64,000 nt of DNA from Chryseobacterium sp. OV279 (GTDB lineage Bacteria > Bacteroidota > Bacteroidia > Flavobacteriales > Weeksellaceae): NCBI RefSeq assembly GCF_900128945.1, contig NZ_FQUD01000001.1, positions 744,001 to 808,000 on the forward strand, written 5' to 3'. A program made the translations under genes and the position numbers. Of the stretch, positions 1-7,838 are shown one piece after another. A model generated the notes under the pieces. It ran no database searches, was not told the DNA's origin, and saw nothing but the letters and a program-made list of their open reading frames with translations. Every line of letters begins with the position of its first letter. The first letter of the stretch is position 1.

Positions 1-31
1 TTTCTCATCCGGAACTCAAATATTATAAAAC

Positions 32-59
32 AAAAACCATAGAAAATTCTATGGTTTTT
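32..59 (-). terminator. Rho-independent terminator of the lectin-like gene
   Basis: An 11-bp stem (AAAAACCATAG at 32-42 with CTATGGTTTTT at 49-59) encloses a 6-nt loop. Read on the minus strand it ends in a T-rich run. It lies about 40 nt past the stop of the minus-strand gene ending at 101. The stem core (AAACCATAG) recurs in the hairpin near 2961-2987. Confidence 0.75.
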
Positions 60-100
60 TGCTGCTTTTTTATAATGGAATTTGTGTTTTCTCCTGGGTT

Positions 101-1669
101 TTATTTTACACCTTGTGTTACCATTTTGTTGGAAATAACAGAATAGATACACCCTGTGGTTTTCAAGTTCACCGTAATCGTTGCCGGAACTGAACGGTAA
201 GCGGTGTCGCCATAAGGTTCAGTGATCTTTCCATTCGAATCCTTTACGGTTCTTCCTTTTATTGTATACGTCATCGTTGCTGTTCCTGTAAATCCGCTTG
301 ATGGATTGAACGTAACAATACCTGTAGATTTATTATAAGTCCATGTTCCTTCCGGAGTTACTTTTTTACGGTATAGCGTAAGATCGGTATCACTGCTTTT
401 TGTAAAACTGAAGGTCGAATAATCGATATTGGCATTGCTTCCGGTGGGCGGAGTTGTAATGCTGATAGCCCCTTTATACGCTATATCATTAGAAAAAACC
501 GGAATATTCACAGGCTGAAACTTACAGGTAGACGTCACATCATCGTTGGCAACGGCTGCATAAGGAAGCGTAAGTTTCACATTTCGGATGATATGCTGCT
601 GAAATGCAGCTCCTGTTGCTGCTGCAAAACCCAGTTTCAGAACAGCCGGAACCGTTGCATCCAGGGTTTGAGAAGTTGCACCACCTTCGGTGTCTGAAGT
701 ATTAAAATCAGTAGTTTGTGGATTCGCGTTTTCAGTGTAAGGCACTGAAGTTTTATAATGATAGTAGTTGATAATATTCGTAGGCGTTCCGTTTTGAGTA
801 GTCTGGATATCCACTTTGATATCAAACCCATCCGTTGTCGTCGGGCTTGTAAAATGGGGAATCAGATCAAGATATACTTTTCTGAATTCTCCCGCATTAT
901 TTCGGAGATCAAAAACAGAAGCCAGTGTATTGGAAGTAGCCAGATAACTTCTGTCAGCCTGCAGGATTCTGCCCACAGTTCCGGTATTGCTTAAGGTAGA
1001 ACGGGTTACCAAAACAGGATATCCTGTAAATCCGGCTCCTAAACCTGTAGTATTGATCGCAGCACCTCTTGCGCCTCTTAAAGTCACATGACTTGTCGAT
1101 TGGCTCCAGGTTACACCTGCAATACCATTCACTCTGGAATCACCCTGAAAACGTTTAGATTTAAAATTTCCGAACTCATCCAGCGCAATACCCAGATAAG
1201 CTCCTGATAAACCTGCTTTTCTCTGACTGGCATAAGTATCCTTTGTCCTGTTATAGGCATATCCGATTCCGGCACCTGGTGATCCAATGGTAGGGCTGGT
1301 TACCGCTCCGTCATAAAGAAAGAATGATAAACCGTCGCCAAAAGTGCCCCCTAAGGCAGTTCCATTTTTCATCTCATATTCAAACTCAACATGAAGTCCG
1401 TTTACCGAAGTAAAAGTTCTTCCGTTGATAAACAATCCTCCAAACTGGCCTGAACTGGCCGGAGTAAGCTGTACACCCGTAGAAGTATGCGACGCATTTC
1501 CCTGTATTGTAAGTTCAGATGCCGAAGATGCATTCATCAGCGAACTCGAATAGGAATAAAACCCGTAGATACTGGCCACCTCTGTACTGTCTGTCTGCGC
1601 ATACACGAAGTTGGTAAGCAATGTGAAAACCAGGCTCATCAAAGACAGCCCTTTAAAATTCTTTTTCAT
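101..1669 (-). CDS. Secreted L-type-lectin-like surface protein
   Basis: This 522-aa protein has a signal peptide, with probable cleavage after Ala24 (FVYAQ). Residues about 30-365 resemble a legume-lectin (L-type) beta-sandwich: GDGLSFFLYDG at 111-121 and GIALDEFGNF at 160-169 match the two conserved strands that carry the metal-binding Asp/Asn of this fold. From about residue 370 the segment AVANDDVTSTC begins a cadherin-like or Ig-like module with a VFSNDI motif, of the kind common in Bacteroidota surface proteins. The protein is probably exported and may bind carbohydrate. No type IX secretion C-terminal domain is visible. It lies 6 bp downstream of the 190-aa gene and is probably cotranscribed with it. 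The fold assignment is good; the ligand is unknown. Confidence 0.75.
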   Translation of the reverse strand: MKKNFKGLSLMSLVFTLLTNFVYAQTDSTEVASIYGFYSYSSSLMNASSASELTIQGNASHTSTGVQLTPASSGQFGGLFINGRTFTSVNGLHVEFEYEMKNGTALGGTFGDGLSFFLYDGAVTSPTIGSPGAGIGYAYNRTKDTYASQRKAGLSGAYLGIALDEFGNFKSKRFQGDSRVNGIAGVTWSQSTSHVTLRGARGAAINTTGLGAGFTGYPVLVTRSTLSNTGTVGRILQADRSYLATSNTLASVFDLRNNAGEFRKVYLDLIPHFTSPTTTDGFDIKVDIQTTQNGTPTNIINYYHYKTSVPYTENANPQTTDFNTSDTEGGATSQTLDATVPAVLKLGFAAATGAAFQQHIIRNVKLTLPYAAVANDDVTSTCKFQPVNIPVFSNDIAYKGAISITTPPTGSNANIDYSTFSFTKSSDTDLTLYRKKVTPEGTWTYNKSTGIVTFNPSSGFTGTATMTYTIKGRTVKDSNGKITEPYGDTAYRSVPATITVNLKTTGCIYSVISNKMVTQGVK

Positions 1670-1675
1670 GACTGC

Positions 1676-2248
1676 TTATTTTACAACAAATACGATGTTG
1701 ATGAAAGAGGCTGATGTAGCATTGGATAGAACATCATAATTCAATACACCCGTGTTGCTGATGCTGTTGATCTTGAAAACAGAAGTATCATAACCCGTCA
1801 CATAATAGTGCAGATCTGTTGCATTGGGGAAAAACGGGATCGAAGCAGGAGCAGATGCACTTCTTGCATTAGCCGGTACATTCGAAAACTGGTTTTTATA
1901 CAATGTGTACAAATCTTTCGTCTGTCCTGTTGCTGTTGTAGTCGTGTCAAAAACTACACTCGGCATATAGAAAAACTTAGCGACATACGGAGAAAGACAT
2001 ACCCAATCCGGAGCTGCTGGAGTTCCTACATTCTGGCTGATACATTTTTTATTGGTATCAAAAATAACGAGCCCGGTTGCAGGGTTGGTAATAGAGGAAA
2101 GATTGCTGATTCGTGGTAGTAAAACTCCTTTAGAAGTGCTTGTAACGTCTAAAGCTGAGCTTGCATCTGGTGATGTAGTATTAATACCCACCTGCGCGGT
2201 AATGGAGCAAAAAGCCATCACCAAAACTAAAGTAATAATTTTGTGCAT
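1676..2248 (-). CDS. Small secreted protein with AQVGINTTSP-type N-terminus
   Basis: This 190-aa protein has a signal peptide (cleavage near Thr18-Ala19) and then the module QVGINTTSPDASSALDV...GVLLPRIS, widespread at the mature N-terminus of Flavobacteriia surface proteins. The tail-collar-like paralogues further right have a similar module. The rest (about residues 85-190) is rich in Ser, Thr and Asn, ends in the hydrophobic strand FINIVFVVK, and has no domain I recognise. As first gene of a two-gene unit with the lectin-like protein it may be a partner or co-displayed surface protein; this is inferred from position only. Confidence 0.65.
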   Translation of the reverse strand: MHKIITLVLVMAFCSITAQVGINTTSPDASSALDVTSTSKGVLLPRISNLSSITNPATGLVIFDTNKKCISQNVGTPAAPDWVCLSPYVAKFFYMPSVVFDTTTTATGQTKDLYTLYKNQFSNVPANARSASAPASIPFFPNATDLHYYVTGYDTSVFKINSISNTGVLNYDVLSNATSASFINIVFVVK

Positions 2249-2960
2249 GTTCGAAATAATTTTTTTTGTGTGTTTCTACTATTAACAAACTTCTTGCCAA
2301 TAGAAAATTAATTGCTTAATAGATGTGTTTTGTGTATTTTATATTAGAAATAATATTTATTTATGATTAATTTTAATTTCTATCTCTTGGTTTTGTTTAA
2401 ATTCATTATCGGCTAATTAGTGTAGTGCCTTTTTATGTGTTTTTGTCTGTGTTTATACAGTTTTGTACTTCTTAAATTTTCTTTATATTTTTATAAATTC
2501 TTGTTTTTTTAGCAAAATAATAGAATGTATTATTGTAAGGGATTCTGTGTTTTACTTATGAATATTTAATTTTAAAAGTATAATCGTCAGAACATAACAA
2601 ATGCTTTATTCAACTCAAATAAAAGCCTAGACTTTTTCCCTGATTTATTAATTTAGTATCAGAAACATTCCGATTACTTATTAATATTTTAATTAAAACC
2701 CGATTTAAGTAGTAAATTTTAAACAAATGTATATAAAATTACTTGATAATAATAACCGAAAGTCTTTGATAGAGCCACTTGATTCACTGTTCAGGGAGGG
2801 AATGACTCATATTTTCAGTGTTAATGAATGATTAACGGAAAATAATTTTAAAAAACCTAAATGTTAAAATTTTGTTAAAATTTAATGATCCCCTTTTTAG
2901 TGGGCTTATTTTATGGCTTTACGGTTGTTTTTCAGCCTTATATCTGAGTTTTTAGAGAAG
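2249..2960. other. Long AT-rich intergenic region with no gene seen
   Basis: About 710 bp of very AT-rich sequence separate the two minus-strand surface operons. No ORF here has convincing coding character. It must contain the promoter of the 190-aa/lectin operon. One minus-strand -7-like element (CAAATGTA at 2724-2731, the complement of TAnnTTTG) occurs far upstream but lacks a well-spaced -33 element, so the promoter is not assigned. No tRNA or repeat array was recognised. Confidence 0.6.
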
Positions 2961-2987
2961 AGAAACCATAGATATTCCATGGTTTCT
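2961..2987 (-). terminator. Hairpin downstream of the collar-like operon
   Basis: A 9-bp stem (AGAAACCAT at 2961-2969 with ATGGTTTCT at 2979-2987) lies 53 nt past the stop of the minus-strand gene ending at 3040. The T tract on the minus strand is poor, so it is a weak terminator or an RNA-stabilising hairpin. Its core matches the hairpin at 32-59. Confidence 0.5.
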
Positions 2988-3039
2988 GTACTTTGTAATA
3001 AGGCTTAAAAGTCTTATTGATTTTCCAGGTTCTGCTACT

Positions 3040-3858
3040 CTACTGTCCCAGGTACACAAATATATATGCTGAAAGGTATTTCGGCTGCAGGCTCAATGCT
3101 GTATTTGATCCTCCCGTAGAAACGGAGAATGTATGATTATGAGCTCCTGCTGTAGAGGTGGTAGAGGTAGTTGCATCATTATCTACAACCGTTTTCGTGC
3201 TTCCTGCCTCTATACTGTTGGTTGTACCGCTTGCACGGTCATTGTAGGCATGTGTATGAGCTCCGTTGGTCGTCGTAGTTGCATTATACGTTATATTCGG
3301 AAGATTGGCCTGGGTAAGTGCTACAGAAGTACTTCCGCCTGTTGCTCCCAGTGTTTCCGAACCAGATTTAGACTTAAGAAATCTGTCGCTACTGTTTGGT
3401 AGTGTGGTAGAGAATCCCAGTGAAGTTGCTCTGCTCTGTACTGCTGCAGGAAGACTTGAAATAGCTCTTCCATCCAGAAGATACCATCCGTTCTGATCTG
3501 CAGGTGTGCTGCTGTATTTTATGTCGCCCACGGTTGGAAGCTGTACTTCCAGTTTGCTCCATGAAGTTCCGTCATTATAATAAAATCCGGGAGTTACACC
3601 GGTCAATGCTGCTGCAGTGGTATTGGTATTATAAACAGTCATTCCTGCGATATGGCTCGGGAATGGATTTGGGGCGCTTGTTGCTGTAAGGGATACCTTT
3701 GGCATCAATAGTCCTTTATTTTTATTCTGCGCATACAGTTCCAGAACTGCCTGGCTGTTTGCGGTAGGAGTTGGTGAGTTTCCTGCTGTGATAAGCACTT
3801 GTGCAGTGAATATATTGAACGTAGCGAGAAACAGTATGATATAATTAATTTTTTTCAT
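3040..3858 (-). CDS. Secreted phage tail-collar-like protein, paralogue 1
   Basis: This 272-aa protein has a signal peptide ending near residue 19 (FNIFTAQ), a QVLITAG...AVLELYAQNKNKGLLMP module like other surface proteins here, and a C-terminal half resembling the phage tail collar/short-tail-fibre domain: VGDIKYSSTPADQNGWYLLDGR, ALTQANLPNI, paired HxH motifs (GAHTHAY and GAHNHTF) and a terminal YIFVYLGQ strand. In phage fibres HxH pairs coordinate metal in a trimeric stem, so this may be a trimeric, metal-bound surface fibre (inference). It is the last of three tandem paralogues, 10 bp after the previous one. No other phage genes are present. Confidence 0.7.
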   Translation of the reverse strand: MKKINYIILFLATFNIFTAQVLITAGNSPTPTANSQAVLELYAQNKNKGLLMPKVSLTATSAPNPFPSHIAGMTVYNTNTTAAALTGVTPGFYYNDGTSWSKLEVQLPTVGDIKYSSTPADQNGWYLLDGRAISSLPAAVQSRATSLGFSTTLPNSSDRFLKSKSGSETLGATGGSTSVALTQANLPNITYNATTTTNGAHTHAYNDRASGTTNSIEAGSTKTVVDNDATTSTTSTAGAHNHTFSVSTGGSNTALSLQPKYLSAYIFVYLGQ

Positions 3859-3868
3859 GTCTGATTTT

Positions 3869-4672
3869 TTATTTTCCTAAATAGATGAAATACTGAACGA
3901 CCATATGTTTTGGGTACTGTGCAAGGGGAGTATTCGTTCCTCCGCTGGGTACAGAAAAAGTATGGCTGTGATCTCCGGCAGAACCGGTGGTTCTTGTTTC
4001 TGTATTCACTGTTCTGGTCGTGGCTAGACTTCCTGCATTGTAATTCCAGTAATTCACCCCTCTGTTGGTATAAGAGTGGCTGTGTGCTCCGTCTGTACTG
4101 GTTGTTCCTGTAAGGGTAAGATTCGGAAGATTGGCCTGCGAAAGACTGTAAGAGTTGGTTCCCCCTGTTGCTGCCATAGCTTCAGAAGCGTTTTTACCTT
4201 TTATAATGCGGTCAGCTGTATTGGGAAGAGCTGTTGTGTACCCCAGCGAAGCTGCATTAATCCTGGCAGATTCTGAAAGAGCAGATGCGCTTCTTCCATT
4301 CAGCAGATACCATCCGTTGTGGTCTGCGTTGGTCATACTGGATTTGATGTCTCCTATTTTTGGCATATCGCTGTTGATAGACATGAGTACCCATTTAGAA
4401 CCGTCATTATAATACAGTCCCGGAATTACATTATCGGGAGCTGTTCCTGCGGTAACGGTATTGTAAACCCAAATGCCTTCAGTGTGTGCACTAAGAGGGC
4501 TTGCGGATGAGGTAGAAACCAATGAAACGGTATTCATCAGAAAACCTTTATTCGTACTGTTCAGTTCTAAGACGGCTGAAGCAGAAGGAGTAGATGTTCC
4601 TATACCCACCTGAGCGTTTAAACCTGAAAAAAATAATAATCCGATCAGTGTTTTTAAAATATTTTTTTTCAT
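3869..4672 (-). CDS. Secreted phage tail-collar-like protein, paralogue 2
   Basis: This 267-aa protein is the middle of three tandem paralogues. The signal peptide ends after LFFSGLNAQ, followed by QVGIGTSTPSASAVLELNSTN and the FLMNTVSL segment. The collar-like part has VGDIKSSMTNADHNGWYLLNGR, SLSQANLPNL, the two HxH motifs (GAHSHSY, GDHSHTF) and a terminal YPKHMVVQYFIYLGK. It lies 2 bp after the upstream paralogue and 10 bp before the next, so all three are surely one transcript. Divergence is highest in the segment between the two HxH motifs, which is expected to be the exposed part. Confidence 0.7.
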   Translation of the reverse strand: MKKNILKTLIGLLFFSGLNAQVGIGTSTPSASAVLELNSTNKGFLMNTVSLVSTSSASPLSAHTEGIWVYNTVTAGTAPDNVIPGLYYNDGSKWVLMSINSDMPKIGDIKSSMTNADHNGWYLLNGRSASALSESARINAASLGYTTALPNTADRIIKGKNASEAMAATGGTNSYSLSQANLPNLTLTGTTSTDGAHSHSYTNRGVNYWNYNAGSLATTRTVNTETRTTGSAGDHSHTFSVPSGGTNTPLAQYPKHMVVQYFIYLGK

Positions 4673-4674
4673 AA

Positions 4675-5502
4675 TCAGCTTCCTAGATAGATAAATACGT
4701 TAGTAATGATGTTATTCGGGACCAAACTTACAGGCTGGCTGCTGCCTCCCAGAGAAAAGCTTAGGGTGTGGTTGTGATCACCGCTGCTGTTGGTATTGTC
4801 GTTAACACTGGAGGTGTCAGAGATCGGATTATTGGTTCCGCCTGCTACTCCGTTTGCTGCAGTATTTAATGGGTTGTCGGTGTAGGTATGGGTGTGGTTT
4901 CCGGTCGTATTTGTAGTTCCTGAAAACGTAACGTTGGGAAGATTGGCCTGCGTAAGGGTGAAAGCGTTGGCTCCTGCTGCAGTTCCTATATTATCTGTTC
5001 CGCTTGTGTTTTTTAAGTATCGGTCTGAAGCATCAGGAAGGTTGGTCGCGAAGCCTAATGCCGTAGCTCTGGCCCTTGGATTGACCGCTAATGTGCTAAC
5101 GGTTCTTCCGTTCAACAGATACCATCCGTTGTGGTCTGCACTTTGGAAACCGTTTTTAATATCTCCTACCTGTGGCGCCTTAGTTGTAAGTTTAATCCAT
5201 TGTGTTCCGTTGTTGTAGTACAACCCGGGAGTCACATTATTGGGAGCGGTTCCTGCTGTTGCCGTATTGAAAACAATCATTCCTGCGATATGGGAAGCAA
5301 GAGGTGCTGCTGTATTGGCCGCCTGCAAAGCAATTCTGGTCAACAAAAATCCTCTGTCGTTTGATGAGCTTTCAAGCTGCAGTAAACTTTCTGAATTGAT
5401 GACTCCTGACGAGTTGGAAATTTTGACCTGGGCATTTGTGTTTGTTGCGGATAAGCACAGCAGTAAAGTAAGCAGTGTGCTACCGCCTAGAGTTTTTATC
5501 AT
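4675..5502 (-). CDS. Secreted phage tail-collar-like protein, paralogue 3
   Basis: Its 275 aa from the chosen ATG at 5502 begin MIKTLGG, directly before a good signal peptide (LLLCLSATNTNAQ). An in-frame ATG at 5571 would put 23 polar residues ahead of it and is rejected. The mature protein has a QVKISNSSGVINSESLLQLES module, then the collar-like half: VGDIKNGFQSADHNGWYLLNGR, TLTQANLPNV, GNHTHTY, GDHNHTL and a terminal FIYLGS. It is the first gene of the three-gene tandem array, with a -7-like promoter element 27 nt upstream. The function is unknown; a surface fibre or adhesin is the best guess. Confidence 0.7.
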   Translation of the reverse strand: MIKTLGGSTLLTLLLCLSATNTNAQVKISNSSGVINSESLLQLESSSNDRGFLLTRIALQAANTAAPLASHIAGMIVFNTATAGTAPNNVTPGLYYNNGTQWIKLTTKAPQVGDIKNGFQSADHNGWYLLNGRTVSTLAVNPRARATALGFATNLPDASDRYLKNTSGTDNIGTAAGANAFTLTQANLPNVTFSGTTNTTGNHTHTYTDNPLNTAANGVAGGTNNPISDTSSVNDNTNSSGDHNHTLSFSLGGSSQPVSLVPNNIITNVFIYLGS

Positions 5503-5528
5503 AAGGTTTAGTTTGAAATAATTTTTTG

Positions 5529-5536
5529 CAAATATA
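5529..5536 (-). promoter_or_regulatory. -7 promoter element of the collar-like operon
   Basis: On the minus strand this reads TATATTTG, an exact match to the Bacteroidota TAnnTTTG element, 27 nt upstream of the ATG at 5502. No TTG is seen at the usual 17-23 nt spacing, so only the -7 part is supported. Confidence 0.4.
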
Positions 5537-5702
5537 TCAAATTTGAAACCATTATGTCTATTGATAATCAATCATATAGTGATTATACTCACTGTTTGGA
5601 GAATAAGGTGTGGATATTTTTAGTATTAATGAATGGTTAACGGCATATGTGCTTTTATACTTCCAATATTAATATTTTATTAAAATTTTAAATATAATGA
5701 AA

Positions 5703-5726
5703 AAAGCACGCTAAAAAGCGTGCTTT
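5703..5726 (-). terminator. Strong rho-independent terminator after nrdA
   Basis: A perfect 10-bp stem (AAAGCACGCT/AGCGTGCTTT) with a 4-nt loop is followed on the minus strand by a run of six T. It sits 36 nt past the nrdA stop and ends the nrdB-nrdA unit. Confidence 0.9.
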
Positions 5727-5761
5727 AATTCTATATTGATGTTTATTATTCATGAATAATA

Positions 5762-7420
5762 TTATGCCTCACATGCAGAACAGCTCACAAAATTAACCAT
5801 CATTTCTTTAGAAACGGAAGAACTTCTTTGGTAATACAGTGTTTTTACTCCTTTTTTCCATGCCTCGATATAAAGATAATTAACGTCTTTTACCGGCATT
5901 GTAGATGGAATCTGTAGGTTCAGAGACTGAGCCTGATCAATGTACTGCTGTCTTTGGGCAGCCTGAGAGATAATTTCCATCGGAGAGATCTCTTTGAACG
6001 TTTTGAATACTGCTTTTTCCTCATCGGTAAGCTCTTTCAAATGCTGTACGGAACCGTGGTTCAGCATGATCGTTCTCCATGTTTCTTCGTTGTCCAGACC
6101 TTTTTCTTCCAGTAATTTAGCTAAATACTTGTTCTTACGCATAAAGTTTCCTTTCGCAAGCCCCGCTTTGTAATAGTTGGAAGCAAACGGCTCGATTCCC
6201 GGAGAAGTCTGTCCTAAGATCGCAGAACTTGAAGTGGTAGGAGCAATAGCCATTGTTGTGGTATTTCTCAATCCGTATCCTTTCAATAATTCCGGCTCAC
6301 CGTATATGTTGGCTAATTCTCTTGAAGCAGTTTCTGCCTGCTCTTTGATGTGTCTGAAAGCTCTTGCATTGAACTGAGTCGCTTCAAAACTTTCAAACGG
6401 AATCATATTTTTCTGTAAATAAGAGTGGTATCCTAAAACTCCCAATCCAAGCGCTCTGTGACGCAATGCGAAGTTTCTGGCTCCCTGCAGGTAGTAGTTT
6501 CCTTCTGTTTTTTCGATGAATTCAGTTAACACTGCATCCAGGAAGTAAACAGCCAGTTTTACAGCGTCCGTATCTTTCCATTCGTCATACAATTCCAGGT
6601 TCATGGAAGACAGACAGCAAATGAAAGATTCTTCTCTGGTAGAAGGAAGCATGATTTCAGAGCAAAGGTTACTTGCATTGACAGGCATTCCCAGATCTTT
6701 ATAAACCTGTGGCTTGTTTCTGTTAACGTTATCGGTAAAGAAAATGTATGGAAGACCTTTTTGCTGACGGCTTTCAAGAACTCTTGCCCAGATTTTACGT
6801 TTATCCATATCACCATCGATCATATCCTGCATCCAGTAATCAGGAACGCAAATTCCTGTAAATAAGTTCTGGATCGGGCTTCCGATATCTTTGATAGATA
6901 AAAATTCTTCAATATCACCATGGTCAATATCCAGATAAGCCGCAAAAGCACCTCTTCTTACGCCTCCCTGAGAAACCACATCCATTGCCGTATCGAATAA
7001 TTTCATGAACGAAACCGCCCCTGAAGATTTTCCGTTATCAGTTACCGCAGTCCCTCTGTTTCTCAATTCTCCGAAATATCCTGAAGTTCCACCTCCAATT
7101 TTTGTCTGCATGATTACTTCACCCATTTTGTGGGTAATGCCTTCGATGCTGTCCGGAATGTGTACGTTGAAACAAGAAATAGGAAGACCTCTCTGTGTTC
7201 CCATATTCGCCCATACAGGAGATGAGAAACTGATCCATCCTTTGGTGATCATTTCTTTGAAAGCAGGCTGTAATTCCGGCTTGTATAATTTTTTTGCCGC
7301 TGCAGTGGTGATTCTGTCGATGGCTCCGTCTACCGTTTCCCCTTTTAACAGATATCCTCTGTTCAGCATCTGCTCAGACTCTTCATTGAGCCACCATATA
7401 TTTGAATTTTGCTCTTCCAT
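5762..7420 (-). CDS. nrdA: Ribonucleoside-diphosphate reductase, large (alpha) subunit
   Basis: This 552-aa class I catalytic subunit reduces ribonucleotides to deoxyribonucleotides. The expected residues are present: Cys83 (ISCFN), the NLCSE loop with Asn251, Cys253 and Glu255, the redox-partner region FICCLSS near 267-272, the radical-transfer pair Tyr529-Tyr530 (LYYQR), and C-terminal SCSACEA, whose cysteines pass reducing equivalents from thioredoxin or glutaredoxin. The N-terminus starts directly with MEEQNSNIWWLNEESEQ, so the roughly 90-residue ATP-cone that mediates dATP inhibition is absent. It is transcribed after nrdB and a small gene, with a strong terminator behind it. The function is secure. 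Confidence 0.96.
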   Translation of the reverse strand: MEEQNSNIWWLNEESEQMLNRGYLLKGETVDGAIDRITTAAAKKLYKPELQPAFKEMITKGWISFSSPVWANMGTQRGLPISCFNVHIPDSIEGITHKMGEVIMQTKIGGGTSGYFGELRNRGTAVTDNGKSSGAVSFMKLFDTAMDVVSQGGVRRGAFAAYLDIDHGDIEEFLSIKDIGSPIQNLFTGICVPDYWMQDMIDGDMDKRKIWARVLESRQQKGLPYIFFTDNVNRNKPQVYKDLGMPVNASNLCSEIMLPSTREESFICCLSSMNLELYDEWKDTDAVKLAVYFLDAVLTEFIEKTEGNYYLQGARNFALRHRALGLGVLGYHSYLQKNMIPFESFEATQFNARAFRHIKEQAETASRELANIYGEPELLKGYGLRNTTTMAIAPTTSSSAILGQTSPGIEPFASNYYKAGLAKGNFMRKNKYLAKLLEEKGLDNEETWRTIMLNHGSVQHLKELTDEEKAVFKTFKEISPMEIISQAAQRQQYIDQAQSLNLQIPSTMPVKDVNYLYIEAWKKGVKTLYYQRSSSVSKEMMVNFVSCSACEA

Positions 7421-7477
7421 AGATGTTATATTTTCGAATTCCGGGGCAGTTTTTATGCTCCGGAATTTTGTTGCTTT

Positions 7478-7765
7478 TTATATTGATTGTAAAATTTCCA
7501 CTTTGTGCGTGCCGTTCAGGCCGCTTTCATCTCTTAATCGTTGAAACTCTTTAAAAGACGGTACATTTAAAACCTCATGCTGAACCTCATCATTGATATA
7601 GTTTGAATAATGTAAAAAAGTAACACCGTCTTCTTTTACATACACCTTATACTCAAAGGTCTCCTGATTTAGATTTTTAAAATCATCCAGAAACTTTTGG
7701 ATATGGGTTTTGTTTTCTGAAACGTATTCAGGGTTTACGGTGTAGGTTACGATTACATTAATCAT
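7478..7765 (-). CDS. Small protein between nrdB and nrdA, possible ferredoxin-like fold
   Basis: This 95-aa protein has no signal peptide or membrane segment. MINVIVTYTVNPEYV at the start, a helix with FLDDFKNLN, then FEYKVYVKEDGVTFLHYSNYINDE and a second helix FKEFQRLRDESG suggest the beta-alpha-beta-beta-alpha arrangement of the dimeric alpha-beta-barrel (ABM-like) family. I could not match it to a characterised protein. It lies 73 bp after nrdB and 57 bp before nrdA on the same strand, so it is probably cotranscribed with the reductase. A role linked to reductase activity or oxidant handling is possible but rests on position alone. Confidence 0.6.
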   Translation of the reverse strand: MINVIVTYTVNPEYVSENKTHIQKFLDDFKNLNQETFEYKVYVKEDGVTFLHYSNYINDEVQHEVLNVPSFKEFQRLRDESGLNGTHKVEILQSI

Positions 7766-7838
7766 TTTTTTTGCTTTGAATTATGGTGCTAATACTATCT
7801 GCTTTGACGCTCGCTTCGCTCGCGCCCACCCATTCATA

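Noticed and set aside
3040-5502. Tail-collar-like genes as part of a prophage
   Set aside because: All three encode signal peptides and a Flavobacteriia surface module, and no capsid, terminase, integrase or lysis gene is nearby.
7798-7832. GC-rich GCTCGCTTCGCTCGC stretch between nrdB and the small gene as a terminator
   Set aside because: It is mainly a short direct repeat; only three base pairs form at its ends and no T tract follows.
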